Of a DNA stretch of 64,000 nt, positions 48,301-56,400 are shown piece after piece (position 1 is the first letter of the stretch; each line of letters starts with the position of its first letter). Origin of the DNA: Hippopus hippopus (taxonomy: Eukaryota > Mollusca > Bivalvia > Cardiida > Cardiidae); contig OX328109.1 of the NCBI GenBank assembly GCA_946811185.2, forward strand, positions 43,756,129 to 43,820,128. Direction: 5' to 3'. A program made the translations under genes and the position numbers. The notes beneath the pieces are model-generated. The model searched no databases, had not been told where the DNA came from, and was given only the letters and a program-made list of their open reading frames with translations.

Positions 48301-50618
48301 ATGCAGATCAATATTATGGACGGCAATTTCACGTCAGGTAACTCTTACATTCATATTTTTACGTCATAATATTACAGTGGGACCATCTGTCAACAACAAC
48401 TTTAAATTGTATTATTCCTAATAGCCGCCAAAATTACGTCAAAATAACGTAATATTATGTCATAAGATTACAGTGGGACCAACTATAAACAACAACTATA
48501 GATTATGAAGTAACAAACTGTGTTATTGCAATTATATGAACGGACCGTTCAGTACCCAATGAGAAACTTGGCCTGTACCAACTCGGGTAAAATGAGAATA
48601 AACTCGGCCAGTTTGGAATGAGGACAACACCTTGAGTGGTTGCTCAATGTAGCTCCTTCACTGATGTTGGTGGCGGCGAAACACGTTTAACCACCATTTT
48701 TGGGCGTTACTTTTTTGGAAAGACAGCGCCGAGTAACAGAGAGATAACGATATTTGCCTATGATGCAGGAATGCTTCTTCGTTCTCTGGTCGGTACATGC
48801 AAAGAACATTTATCCTGGCGTTAATTACCCCCTTCGATGGCATCTGACATCAACATGCCTGTTCCATATTTTTCAATGTTGGAAAAGTAATATATTTAGA
48901 CGGCGGATTTTATAAAACGAATATTTTAATGAACCTCCAGAGAAAGTTTTGATACACAATTTGATTGGTCGGTCCAGTCATGTGATCAATTAGTTTTTTG
49001 ATTACCAGAGTGACACAAGAAATTACTTCCGGGTCCGTATTCACAAACTATTCTGAACCATTTGCTTTAGCCAATCAGTGGTTGTGTTACTTTCAAATGT
49101 TGATAATCTTGCAGAATAAGAAGAAGATTGTTCTTAAGATTGGTTGGTGTATTGAAATCATGACAAATTATATTTCTTTAAGCCAACAGAAAAATGTGAA
49201 ATGATGACGTCATCTAAATTTGCATTTCAGGAGAAGAAGTTATTCCGTGGAATGGTCCCTACCCACCAAATGACGAGCCCCATTATTACTACTTCCTGTT
49301 GTATAAGCATACAGATACAGTCAACGCAACACACATGACGTCATATGCTGCAGACTGTGGTACCCGATTGGCTGGAAGGTATGAAATACCTAAATTTAGG
49401 ATATAAGCCATGCACTGTGAAAAAGGGGCTTTGTGCATCTGCAGAAAGAATCGAACCAGGTCAACCTGCGCAGTTACGCGCAGGCTAACCTTTGTCGTAA
49501 CTTTTTGCCACTGGTCAAAGGACCAGTCTACCTCAGATTTCAGACGGTATTTATTGTAGATAAAGTAGATTTCATGGATCTATAATTATACATTGACTTG
49601 CTTGGTTTGTTGTACAAGACTGAGATGTATTAAACCCCCTTTTGCCAGATCTCTGCTGATTTCTTTGTTTACCAACCAGGCACTTTTGATTTCTTTGTTG
49701 TTTCCAAACCAGCACTGGAAGCTCAGTCTGAAGCCATCAACACTTGTCATGCAGGTATGGAAGGTTTGAGTCCACAGCACTTGCAAAAATTTTACAAGGG
49801 GCTAACGAAAGTCCTTACAACAATATGCATATTTTTTCTCCACGGAATATTGTTCATGACTTTGTTTATCGTTCGAAAACTAGCTAGTGGGTAGGAAAGA
49901 AATGTATAGTGCAGGAAAAGTGCACAGGCCACAATAATATGATTGAATCATTTTCCGCCAGCACAAATTTAAAGCATACAATTTCCAAACCATGGATTAT
50001 AAACATAAATTTTAATATGTGAAGACGTAAAACATGGTGGCACAAGGAGAAAATGGACGTTATGCGCAGTTGCTCTTACCTTAATGTTTTCAAACTGGAT
50101 CTTACGCAAGATTCTTTGGCGTTTAAACAAAAGGAAATGTTATTTGCAATCGACAAGTCCGTCTATATTTACTGAAACCGGATATGAGGTCATCATCCTG
50201 CTTTGAATACAAGTCGTCGTAATCCACGCGTGTGTCTGATCATGTGACATTCCCACAAGTCTTTGCGAAACTCTGGCACGAAATCGAAATACAATTAAAG
50301 GCTAATCTACTAAGTTCGTTAACGAATAACCACATTTACCCATATATATTTCAACAATTCAGGTGTCTCTACGACATCAACCGAGCTGTGAGCGAAAACA
50401 ACTTCACATTAGTGGGTGCAAACTGGTTTAGAGCCGTGAGGGACCCGTATGTGAGATACCGAAACATCCAGAGTAATCCGAATGTTACAGAAGCGCAATG
50501 TACCGGACAGTCCGGCTATACAGTAAACTGCGAAACTTCGGCTTCAAGTATACTACTCTTCAATAGTATGCTTATTGTAGCTGCGACACTTTTTGGCATT
50601 GTGTATGGTGCTTTCTAA
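24398..50618 (+). CDS. Secreted two-PEBP-domain protein, 10 exons, probably membrane-anchored
   Basis: Exons: 24398-24446, 35467-35736, 38703-38938, 41770-41959, 44407-44511, 45760-45880, 47067-47194, 48218-48337, 49231-49378, 50363-50618. All borders are GT-AG and phases agree (1,1,0,1,1,2,1,1,2), giving 1623 nt and 540 aa. Residues 1-18 are a signal peptide (RGVILALFV core). Domain 1 (about 120-283) is a degenerate PEBP lacking the DPD motif but keeping VYINIEGN and YHGP with YAFILFKQ. Domain 2 (about 290-480) has FDPDVPSP (375-382), HQMQINI, NGPYPP and HYYYFLLYKH, the PEBP ligand-pocket elements. Ten or so N-glycosylation sequons support secretion. The last 22 residues are hydrophobic (LLFNSMLIVAATLFGIVYG), so GPI or transmembrane anchoring is likely. 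PEBPs bind phospholipid head groups or proteases; the ligand here is unknown. Confidence 0.85.
24910..25296. repeat. Foldback repeat in PEBP intron 1
   Basis: Inverted arms at about 24910-25037 and 25160-25296 share GGCC-x-GTTTCACG(A) ends, CTGACTTAAG, and TCAGATCCTGAG facing CTCAGGATTTGAG. A MITE-like foldback. Confidence 0.65.
25458..25668. mobile_element. MITE family B variant (B2)
   Basis: Shares the GATCAAAGATCAGGCT hairpin but has a different left part (TCCTAGAAATACGACC-like). That left part recurs at 54873-55068, which defines a subfamily. Confidence 0.6.
25669..26640. other. Non-coding intron stretch
   Basis: No gene, structured RNA or repeat recognised in about 970 bases of PEBP intron 1. 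Confidence 0.5.
26642..26850. mobile_element. MITE family B copy
   Basis: Begins TAACCCTTAGGTTGCTAAGC and ends GGACAAGGGTTAA. The central hairpin is intact. Confidence 0.7.
27192..27456. mobile_element. MITE family D, full-length copy
   Basis: Starts GGCTCGCAACACGCGAAAAG and ends in the mirror sequence at 27454. Both internal hairpins are intact. A piece of family C (TTTAATGCATC) lies immediately to its left, as at 60703. Confidence 0.75.
27457..28019. other. Non-coding intron stretch
   Basis: A C9 run sits at about 27567. A small inverted pair, AACCCTAAGTTATGGGTACTC / CGAGTTCTCACAACTTAGGGC-like (27770-27842), is visible. No gene. Confidence 0.4.
28220..28431. mobile_element. MITE family B, best full-length copy
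   Basis: TTAACCCTTTGGCTGCTAAG at the left, AGCAGGATAAGAGTTAA at the right. The near-perfect 26-bp-arm hairpin is centred at about 28295. Confidence 0.75.
28441..28640. mobile_element. MITE family B copy, opposite orientation
   Basis: Lies next to the 28220 copy in inverted orientation, so the pair could itself fold into a large hairpin. Confidence 0.65.
29004..29265. mobile_element. MITE family C copy
   Basis: Reverse orientation relative to 22083. The hairpin CAGCCTGCACGGACTGCGCA is slightly mismatched. Confidence 0.65.
29975..30255 (-). mobile_element. tRNA-derived SINE (type 1), minus strand
   Basis: Read on the minus strand: a B-box-like GGTTCGATCCC complement near 30235, the conserved body (GGAAAGCAGCCAGTGG, GTGCACTGGCC) and the GGCGTTAAATACCATACAAT tail at 29983-30010. 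The head is damaged. Confidence 0.7.
30490..30680. mobile_element. MITE family A copy
   Basis: Right border lost. The hairpin (GGGAAAAAGAGAAAATG facing CTCCTTTTCCC) has several mismatches. Confidence 0.6.
31025..31573. mobile_element. Non-autonomous transposon inserted in a family B MITE
   Basis: Ends TTTAAAGGTGG and CCACCTTTAAA. The flanks are the two halves of a family B element (GCGCGGACAG to the left, TCAAGATCAGACAGCAC to the right). This gives TTAA as the duplicated target. About 540 bp, no coding capacity. Confidence 0.65.
31877..32190 (+). mobile_element. tRNA-derived SINE (type 1), full length
   Basis: A-box GTAGCTCAGTCGATAGC (near 31884) and B-box GGTTTCGATCCC (near 31931) give a Pol III head. 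The body carries GATTGATGATAGTCATCGCG and GGAAAGCAGCCAGTGGCTTG, and the tail is GGCGTTAAATACCATACAAT. Best-preserved body together with 57841. Confidence 0.75.
32273..32453. mobile_element. MITE family B copy with one hairpin arm lost
   Basis: Left arm present to ACAGAACGTGCAG. The right arm is replaced by a short AAGATATATCC sequence, and the tail to GGTTAAAGGTTAA is kept. Confidence 0.6.
32720..32890. mobile_element. MITE family B variant (B2-like) copy
   Basis: Complete hairpin GATCAAAGATCAGACTGCAC facing GTGCAGTCTGATCTTGATC at 32793-32842, with a diverged left part. Confidence 0.6.
33358..33640 (+). repeat. Truncated dispersed repeat (GGCCGAAGGCC type)
   Basis: Starts TTTTAGCTTCACTGGCCGAAGG, then a GTCCTTCATGCATCCGTCTG segment, and ends in a run of A (33602-33622). 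This resembles a very common bivalve repeat that opens with TAGCTCACCTG-type sequence. Identification is from memory. Confidence 0.4.
33641..34255. other. Non-coding intron stretch
   Basis: AT-rich, with no recognisable gene or repeat. Confidence 0.5.
34259..34511. mobile_element. MITE family C copy
   Basis: Reverse orientation. Ends GTGCTCTGCAAAAAGGGGGC and GCACCCTTTTTCCAAAGGC. Confidence 0.65.
34560..34775. mobile_element. MITE family A copy
   Basis: Complete hairpin around GCTGTTAATCAGC. Borders are eroded. Confidence 0.65.
34832..35185 (+). mobile_element. tRNA-derived SINE (type 1)
   Basis: Head with GTAGCGCAGTCGGTGGCG and a degraded B-box (GGTTTGATTTCCC), the full body, and an ACAAACAAAC-rich tail (35135-35180). 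Confidence 0.7.
35232..35440. mobile_element. MITE family B copy
   Basis: TTAACCCTTAGGCTGCTCAG to AGCAGAATAAGAGTTAA. It ends only 27 bases before exon 2 of the PEBP gene. Confidence 0.7.
35918..36075 (+). mobile_element. 5'-truncated SINE (type 1)
   Basis: Body from TCGACGATAGTCATGTGGG to the GGCGTTAAACACCATACAAT tail. The Pol III head is missing. Confidence 0.65.
36085..36300. mobile_element. MITE family A copy
   Basis: Hairpin around GCTGGTAACCAGC near 36153. The right border reads TTTGATAAAGAGTTAA. Confidence 0.65.
36530..36789. mobile_element. MITE family C copy
   Basis: Ends GCTTTGGCAAAAGGGGGCTT and GTTCCTTTTTGTAGAGCAT. The hairpin is degraded. Confidence 0.6.
36831..36927. repeat. 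33-bp tandem repeat, three units
   Basis: Units start at 36831, 36864 and 36897 with GCTGAATGATACTCCAGGAG. The first has two substitutions. Confidence 0.85.
36995..37135 (-). mobile_element. SINE fragment, minus strand
   Basis: Tail complement GAAGTTTAGCGCCATTTTAA, then the body GGTCAGTGCACCTACGCATG, ending near a B-box complement (GGTTATCGAACTCGCAACC). Preceded by a (GTTT)n run, the complement of an (AAAC)n tail. Confidence 0.6.
37195..37360. mobile_element. MITE family A copy
   Basis: Perfect central hairpin (AAGGAGAAAATGCTGG facing its complement) at 37253-37300. The left part is missing. Confidence 0.7.
37490..37750. mobile_element. MITE family A copy
   Basis: Right border TTGGTAAAGGGTTAA at 37733-37747. 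Followed at once by an (AATA)n microsatellite (37758-37803). Confidence 0.65.
37804..38284. other. Intron stretch with degraded MITE B traces
   Basis: A weak family B remnant (CTCCAAAATCAGGTTGCACG) lies near 37898. No gene. Confidence 0.4.
38285..38490 (+). mobile_element. SINE with conserved core (type 2)
   Basis: B-box-like GTCGGTTCGAGCTC near 38308, core GATGAGACGTCAAACCGAGG, then ACACCGAGCACGTCAAAGAA. Same core as 20895-21072. Confidence 0.55.
38939..39806. other. PEBP intron 3, first part
   Basis: Holds a short repeat related to 46593-46970 (CACCTCTATAT / GATCGACC-type blocks at 39330-39440) and a GTCGTCGTCTGCGTC-rich low-complexity patch at 39745-39780. No gene. Confidence 0.45.
39807..40710. 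repeat. Dispersed repeat G, copy 1 (direct copy at 44836-45740)
   Basis: Shares with copy 2 blocks such as GGGAGCCCCGTATACATGAC, CCAAAATGGCGGCGTCGATC and CACAAGACAAACATACTGAG. The right-end hairpin is built from GTACGGTCAGGTGGC and GCCACCTGATCGTAC-like arms (40573-40705). No coding capacity. A G18 run at 40133-40150 interrupts it. Confidence 0.65.
41150..41737. mobile_element. Repeat family F, second full-length copy
   Basis: Inverted relative to 23463-24008. It begins TTGCGCATGTCATATTCTAC and ends GTATTTGAAAAATGCCACG. It stops 32 bases before exon 4 of the PEBP gene. Confidence 0.65.
42026..42253. mobile_element. MITE family A, reference copy with intact ends
   Basis: Exactly 228 bp with TTAACTCTTTACCAGACAA at the left and its near-perfect inverse TTGTTTGGTAAAGAGTTAA at the right. 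The best copy for defining the inverted ends and TTAA borders. Confidence 0.8.
42528..42735. repeat. Dispersed repeat H, copy 1
   Basis: ACTATAGTCATTCTTATATC, CTTCATGCCAAATATTG and GGTTGCAAGGTTGC recur in the same order at 57528-57735. Diverged, non-coding. Confidence 0.55.
42736..43160. other. Intron stretch between repeats
   Basis: No repeat recognised. An open frame at 42847-43140 has no domain, no splice support and a T-rich low-complexity patch, so it is not called. Confidence 0.4.
43668..43828. repeat. Long hairpin (about 75-bp arms)
   Basis: Left arm from TATTTCATCAGCTTGTGG and right arm to AAAGCTGATGAAATA. The arms pair through AATATGGGGAAATATTTGCC and AGGGAAAGGT with a few mismatches and a small loop (GTGCCTTACGGCAC). 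Confidence 0.8.
43935..44103. mobile_element. MITE family A copy
   Basis: Hairpin arms shortened (GGTGGTTACCGCC centre). It is followed directly by a second partial copy to 44262. Confidence 0.6.
44552..44779. mobile_element. MITE family A, full-length copy
   Basis: 228 bp, TTAACCCTTTAACAAACAAT to GTTTGGTAAAGAGTTAA, in inverse orientation to the 42026 copy. The hairpin is perfect. It lies 40 bases after exon 5 of the PEBP gene. Confidence 0.8.
44836..45740. repeat. Dispersed repeat G, copy 2
   Basis: Direct-orientation relative of 39807-40710, with a GGTCAGGTGGC-type hairpin at both ends (44836-44955 and 45605-45738). Ends 20 bases before exon 6 of the PEBP gene. Confidence 0.65.
45925..46160. 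mobile_element. MITE family A copy
   Basis: Left border TTTAACTGTTTAACCATCGGC. The central hairpin is mismatched. Confidence 0.55.
46205..46464. mobile_element. MITE family C, well-preserved copy
   Basis: Perfect hairpin CCCAGGTCAGCCTGCGCGG facing its complement near 46400. The right end GCATTAAGCCCCCTTTTCAC is intact. Confidence 0.75.
46593..46970. repeat. Foldback repeat in PEBP intron 6
   Basis: Ends GGCCTTTGAAGTTCCATTG and AGTGGATTTCAGTGGCC-like. Inner copies of TCACGGAACACTGAAAT and the GAGGCGATG(T) block alternate in both orientations. Part recurs at 39330-39440. Confidence 0.6.
47466..48074. other. PEBP intron 7, non-repeat part
   Basis: No gene. Contains a purine-rich patch (47880-48000) and ATCGAC/GTCGAT-rich sequence at 47690-47770. 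Confidence 0.4.
48357..48503. repeat. Short direct duplication
   Basis: A 45-bp block (GTCATAATATTACAGTGGGA, then CAACAACAACT) recurs 100 bases downstream as GTCATAAGATTACAGTGGGA with few changes. Confidence 0.7.
48504..49230. other. PEBP intron 8 remainder
   Basis: No gene or repeat recognised. Confidence 0.4.
49407..49660. mobile_element. MITE family C copy
   Basis: Begins AAGCCATGCACTGTGAAAAA, 28 bases after exon 9. The hairpin (GTCAACCTGCGCAGTTACGC) is moderately diverged. Confidence 0.6.
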
Positions 50619-50740
50619 GTTGTAGTATAAATTAATTTCTTTTCTTTCGTATTGACTCTTACAAAACGATTCCTGTTTTAAACGACTCTGATGAAAAGGG
50701 CTTTTGAAAACGTTGTAGGAAAAGGAGAAAATGCTGGTTA

Positions 50741-50890
50741 CCGGGAGAGATCCTCGTTTATTGAGGTTCAAAAGACCAACACCGTAATCACTGAGCCAAA
50801 GAGAATTATCCCTCACGCAATTGTCAGGTTTTGATTTTATAAGGGAAGAAGCTATGCAGTAAGGAAGGAGAGATCTCCCGTAACAGCTTC
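50741..50890 (-). mobile_element. SINE-like insertion (type 3) within a family A MITE
   Basis: A-box complement ACTGAGCCAAAGAGAATTA follows the left half of a family A hairpin (GAAAATGCTGGTTACC), which it breaks. Related to 59925-60070. It lies just after the PEBP stop codon. Confidence 0.5.
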
Positions 50891-51029
50891 TTTTTGTTTG
50901 TGTGTCACTTGTCCATTTTGTTTCATGTCGAAAATAATGTTTGCTCATCGGTATCAATCTGCTCAGTTACTTTGACATATTAGTGCTTCAAACCTTAAAT
51001 CTTCAATCACTATGAAAGGCCAAAGGAGC

Positions 51030-51115
51030 TTCTGCCTTAGGTATAGGTCAAAATCAGACTACACAGAAAGCTCAGACAGTCTGATTTTGATCTACATTTT
51101 CTGCTTCTTGATACT
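51030..51115. mobile_element. Family B remnant
   Basis: AAAATCAGACTACACAGAAAG and CAGTCTGATTTTGATCTAC form a mismatched hairpin. Confidence 0.5.
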
Positions 51116-51176
51116 GTGTTAGGACTAAAAAAGAGTCTTCTTTTTAATGAAAAAATTAATATTAGGCTCAATTAAA

Positions 51177-51400
51177 TCTTTAACAAACGACAAATTTTAG
51201 ACTTACTGAATTTAAAAGCATTTGCAGACGACAAATTAAATATGATTCAAAGGATGAAATTTGTCTTTGATCGAGTAGAAAACATTGTTGGAAAAAGGAG
51301 AAAATGCTGTTTATCATCATTTTCTCCTTTGCCCACGATGCTTTCAGAAGCCTTCCTCCACAGGTTTGTTAAAATTCGGAATTGTCTGGTAAAGGTTTAA
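51177..51400. mobile_element. MITE family A copy
   Basis: Left TTTAACAAACGACAAATTTT, right GTCTGGTAAAGGTTTAA, hairpin around TGTTTATCATCA. Confidence 0.65.
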
Positions 51401-51689
51401 GTCCTCTGCTGCATGTCAAGTTCTTTCAGGGGACTTTGAAAACATCGAGGGAAAAGGAGAAAAATGTTAGCTACTAGTGTTCTTTTCAAACAATGTTTTT
51501 TATTTATCCTTACAAGACAGTTTTCTTTATTTTAGCCTTATTTGTGATCTTGCAATGCTTTCATTACGAAAGAAATCCAGAATTTTATTGTCTAGTAACT
51601 GGTTAAGCAGTGAGTAAGGGTTGTGTGCTGTTTTTTTTTTACATACCAGTAAAAATTCTTGAGCCATAACGGGACAACAGGCGAAAAAT

Positions 51690-51790
51690 GGGGGAAAGGG
51701 CTTTTGCGGACGGCATAGATCAAGATCAGACTGCACAAAACGTGCAGTCTGATCTTGTATCTAAACCGTCCGCTTGTTTAGTCAAGGCTA
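51690..51790. mobile_element. MITE family B variant copy
   Basis: TTTTGCGGACGGCATAGATC and a perfect hairpin. The right flank CCGTCCGCTTGTTTAGTCAA matches 56573-56788 and separates this subfamily from B. Confidence 0.65.
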
Positions 51791-52085
51791 AAAGATAAGA
51801 AATTTTGTCTTAGTTTTACTGAACCGTATTTTGAGACGTCGAAGGAGGTGGAGCTTATATATTTAGCGTTGAAAAAAAAGCTAAATATGTTACCTCTACT
51901 TTTTTCGAGCTTATATTGAGATAAAAAGCATTGAATAGAGTTGTAAATTATGTTCTCTTCTACACTTAATGATCATTTCAATTCAAATGCTTATAGTATA
52001 TTCATATTCTTTAAGAGAACTATTTTGAAGATTATACAGAGTCATTCAACGTTATACAGTTTTGTTCAATGTTAAAAAGATAATT

Positions 52086-52349
52086 GAGCCATGCTCTGGC
52101 AAAAGGGGGCTTAATGCATCTCTGTGATGCATGATACCAGCCTAAGTCATCACATAATTACGGATCCATAAGAGCCACTTTTTTAAACATCCGACTTAAT
52201 CATGTGGTAGACTGGTCCTTTGACATACAGAAAATTGACCAATAGCGAAAAGTTTCGGCCCAGGTCAGCCTGCGCGGATTGCGCAGGCTGGCCTGGGTCG
52301 ATACTTTTCGCAGATGCATTAAGCCCCCTTTTCACAGAGCAAGGCTCAA
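52086..52349. mobile_element. MITE family C, best full-length copy
   Basis: TTGAGCCATGCTCTGGCAAA to TTCACAGAGCAAGGCTCAAA. Inverted ends of about 35 bp and a nearly perfect central hairpin. Confidence 0.75.
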
Positions 52350-52957
52350 ATTATAATATTTTGATTATAGTTTGTATATCAATTTTGTTTTGCTATCCAG
52401 AATTTCTTCCAAATATTTTGTTTATTTTGATATTTTATGCTTTTTTTTATATAGAAATGCTACTTGTTTCTGTTAAAAAATGTGAAAATGTGTTCCAGGT
52501 ATTTTTTTTTTTTTCAATTGTTTAGAATCAAACAAAATATACCCAGTGTGTTTTTTATATTAATTGAAATAAATATAATATTTAATATGATTTGATATGC
52601 CTTATTGTATTGTATACAGCTAAACAATAATGATACAATGCGATGTTGGCTGAATTTGAGTCATACTCTGGCAAAAGGGGGTTTAAGGCATCCCTGTGTT
52701 GCATGATACCATGCAAGTGATCACATAATTATTTATCTATAACATCCAGCTTGTCTAACTACCGAGTAAATCATGAAGTAAAATGGTCCTTTAACACGCA
52801 GAAAATTTACCAATAGCAAAAAGTGTCGATCAAGGCTGCGCGGACTGTGCAGGCTGACCCAAGTCAATTCTCACTTCACAGAGTATGGGTCATTTGTATT
52901 GTAAAGTAAACATTAGTTATTGTTTGTGAGCTTTACTTAAAACCGGAATCTGGATCC

Positions 52958-53010
52958 TCTCTGTCTGTCTGTCTGTCTGTCCATCTCTCTCTCTCTCTCT
53001 CTCCCCCCAG
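52958..53010. repeat. (CTGT)n and (CT)n microsatellite
   Basis: CTGT from 52960 to about 52982, then CT to about 53002, ending in C7. Confidence 0.9.
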
Positions 53011-53315
53011 CTGTTTCTCAGCAGCTATCCCATCATGCTCTCTGACAGGTTCCCTCTTTCTGTAGCCTTTGTACTCACAACACATGATATTATTTACCCA
53101 TAGATGACTAAATGTAAACGCCATTATTCAACTAGAGAAATGGCCACATTATATATTCCCAAAGCTGTTCTTGCACAACTCAGACTGGATCTCCAGACTG
53201 CAGGTTTTGTGCAGTCTTATCTTGATCTGCACTGTCTGCAACAGCATCTCAACTTGTGCTCTGCGGCTTTAACGTAGATGACAAAAACAACACAAGAGCA
53301 AAATTATTTCTCATT

Positions 53316-53321
53316 TTTATT
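53316..53321 (-). terminator. Polyadenylation signal of the FDNNG gene
   Basis: AATAAA on the minus strand, 108 bases after the stop codon of the minus-strand secreted-protein gene. Position fits a short 3' UTR. Confidence 0.6.
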
Positions 53322-53428
53322 TTTTCAAGCGTGAAAGAACGAGATCAAAATTAATTTTTCATACAAAAACATTCATCGAGACAGAGTTCGTGTTAATGTC
53401 AGGCGGTAACGTGGTTCATCATCTTCTC

Positions 53429-56400
53429 TTAATATGTTTCTGAAAGAAGAAAAAGAAGAAGTGAACGTTACAATATTAGTACAGAAATGATTGTAGTTTA
53501 AACATATACATTTTTACATCGATTGAGAAACAAGTTCTTACAACTTATACTAATCTCTCTCGATTCTTCTTTCATTAATCAAGATCCTAGCCATTTCTAT
53601 AGTCTTAAGGTCAAGGTCACAAATTTTGAAATTTCATGTTAAAGTTTTTCAAGATCTCCTATTTACTGTACAGAGTGATCGATTTAGTTCCTATTTAGTA
53701 TGATGATGAATACAGATTCGGTTACGTCCAGCTTACTGTAGCCAAATAAATATTGGCGACGTGCTCTGTAAGATGGGGCTTCATGCATCTGCAAAAAGTT
53801 TTGAGCCATGTCAGCCTGCGCAGTCCTTGCAGGCTGACATTGGTCAAACTTTTTGCTATTTTAAATTTTCTTCGGGATGATATTCACTCGATGAAATAAA
53901 CTCCGATCTTTCACCGAAATAATCAAATATCCTATATTTACCCGACGAAAGCAATTATTTATTTTACACTAAAGGTAGGACACTGTGACTCTGTTCTTGC
54001 ATACTTTACAAAATATTGTGCGATCGTGCTATTGGAAATTTCTTAATTCGTATTTAAATAAAAGTAAACTCACTAAATCTTCTACGAGACAAGCCTGCGA
54101 CACCACCTCTTCCCATCATTCCAAACCGGAAGTGCTTTCCGAAGCCACGTGACCTTGATCCACCAATGGGAGATAAGACACGGCGTCTGGGGAACATTGG
54201 CCGTCTACCTCCACGGATACCGCCGCCGACTAAGTGGAGTCAAAGGAAATATGACGTAATTACCAAAAATGTCGGAAACTTATAAGAATCATTTAGCGAT
54301 CGTTCATGTGCCTTTTCCCCTCTATAATAATAATTAATGTGTGCAGAATCAATATCTTGAGGAAAGTAAATACAAGATTTGTCAAATATGAATAGAATGT
54401 TCACAAGATAATCATACAGAAGGTCAAAAACATAAGTGTGAGAAACTTAGGATAAAAAATATATCTAGGTACCTTAAAAATACCGCTGATATCTTTCTAA
54501 AGGCCCAATAGCGGCGAAAAGTAAACAAAATGAGAGTTAAAATGCATTTAGATTTAAACCATATCTTGTAAAAGTATGAGAAATATCGTGGAGATGACAA
54601 TCTGCAATTGTGCAGTCGCTGGCAGAAAAATGAACTTCAGTCCTTAACTCTTTACCAAACGACAAAATTGTGGTCTGGATTAAATTAAAAGCATTTGCAG
54701 ACGACAAATTAAATGTAGCTCATGTGGAGGTTTTTGTCTTTGATAGAGTAGAAAACATTGTGGGAAAAGGAGAAAATGCTGGTTACCAGCATTTTCTCCT
54801 TTTCCCATCATGTTTTCAAAAGCCTTCTCTTTCAGGGTCGATAAAATTCGGGATTTTGTTGTAAAGAGTTGATGCGCCGAGTAAACCTTTCAGCCTAGAA
54901 ATATGATCCAAATAATTGGAATTTCATGGTTACCTTTGTCTATACAGTGTTTCAGCAAAACAGACGGTGCACATCAAAGATTAGGCTGCATGCTTTGTAC
55001 AGCTCGATCTTGATCTATATACACTGGCTGCAAAGGCAACTATATTTGTGAAAGGCTCTTAAAGGGTTAAAATCAGGTAAAAAGTAAACGAAAGATAGAG
55101 TGGCCTGGCAACTTTTAAACTGGTTTTAAAATTCCTTTTTCTGCCAGCGGCAAATATTTAGACCTATTCAAATGTTTCTTTTTATCAGATTTATATGGAA
55201 CTGTCAAAAAACTGAAGATTTTAGCACGAAGTCAATTGACATGATTTTAAGTTTAATAAGCACGAGTCTAGTTAGATTAAGTACATGTATAACGTACCAC
55301 TACCAAACTTGGGATATCTTGGGAATCCCCCAATACCTCCGCCGATAGGGGGCAGTGGCATCGGCATCTTTCTGGGAAACACCATTGGTCTTGTGCTCAT
55401 TGGGTTAAAGCTGCCGCCTAGAGCAGCGCCACCTATGCGACTGTCAAATCGAGGTTGAGGAGGAGGGGCTGAAATAGCGTACATCTATTGTCAAAAGCAA
55501 GTTTGATGTGAAATAACTAAACAAAGAAAAACGATAACACACTGTTCAAATGCATATACTCGTACATGTACATAATAGGGGGTTCAGACGAAAATATAGA
55601 AAAAGTGTACATTTTTTGTTAACTTTTTCATGGACATGTGAAGTATACAGGTCGATGAGGCTACATGGTTTTCACCAATTCCCAAAAACCTATGTTTTTT
55701 GATTGATTGGTGTTTAACGCCGTTTTCAACATTATTTCAGTTATATTGCGGGGACCAGTGCACCTATCCATGCTTTCCTTTATTTTCTTTTACCATTACT
55801 CCGCACAATATTCTTTCCAAGCCTCTGGCTGCTTTCCCACATAACCATCGTCGAAACAACGGTCAGCCGTGATTGAGGAATGAATCCTGTCGCAACGACT
55901 TTCATTAGTATTCGGAAAGAAATTGGCCGAGTCAGGGATCGAACCCGCGACCCCCTAGTTCTGTACGCTACCACCTGAGCTATCGGAGCTCGGCCCAAAC
56001 ACCTATGTGGAACCATAACAGTTTTCAAAAGTAATATAGTAAGGTCATCATTTAAGCTCGTATACTTACGTATGAAGCTATGTTGTCCTGCATGACGGGA
56101 ACCAGAGGCTCCGCCCCCAATCACCCCAGAGCTTCCCAGAATGCCTCCTTCTACCGGAAATGAATCGACTGAAAGGAGATACGGACCCTGTAAGTATTTC
56201 CTCTAATATTATTGAAATATTTTTTCTACAGTGTATTTTCCTTTAAAAATGTTTCATGTTTGTTTTGTATTTGGGCCATGCTTCGTAGAAAAAGGGGATT
56301 CAATGTATCTGCAAAAAGTACCGACCAGGTCAGCCTGCGCAATCCGCGCAGGCTGACCTGGGTCGAAACTTTTTGCTCCATGTGAATTTTCTGCTTGTCA

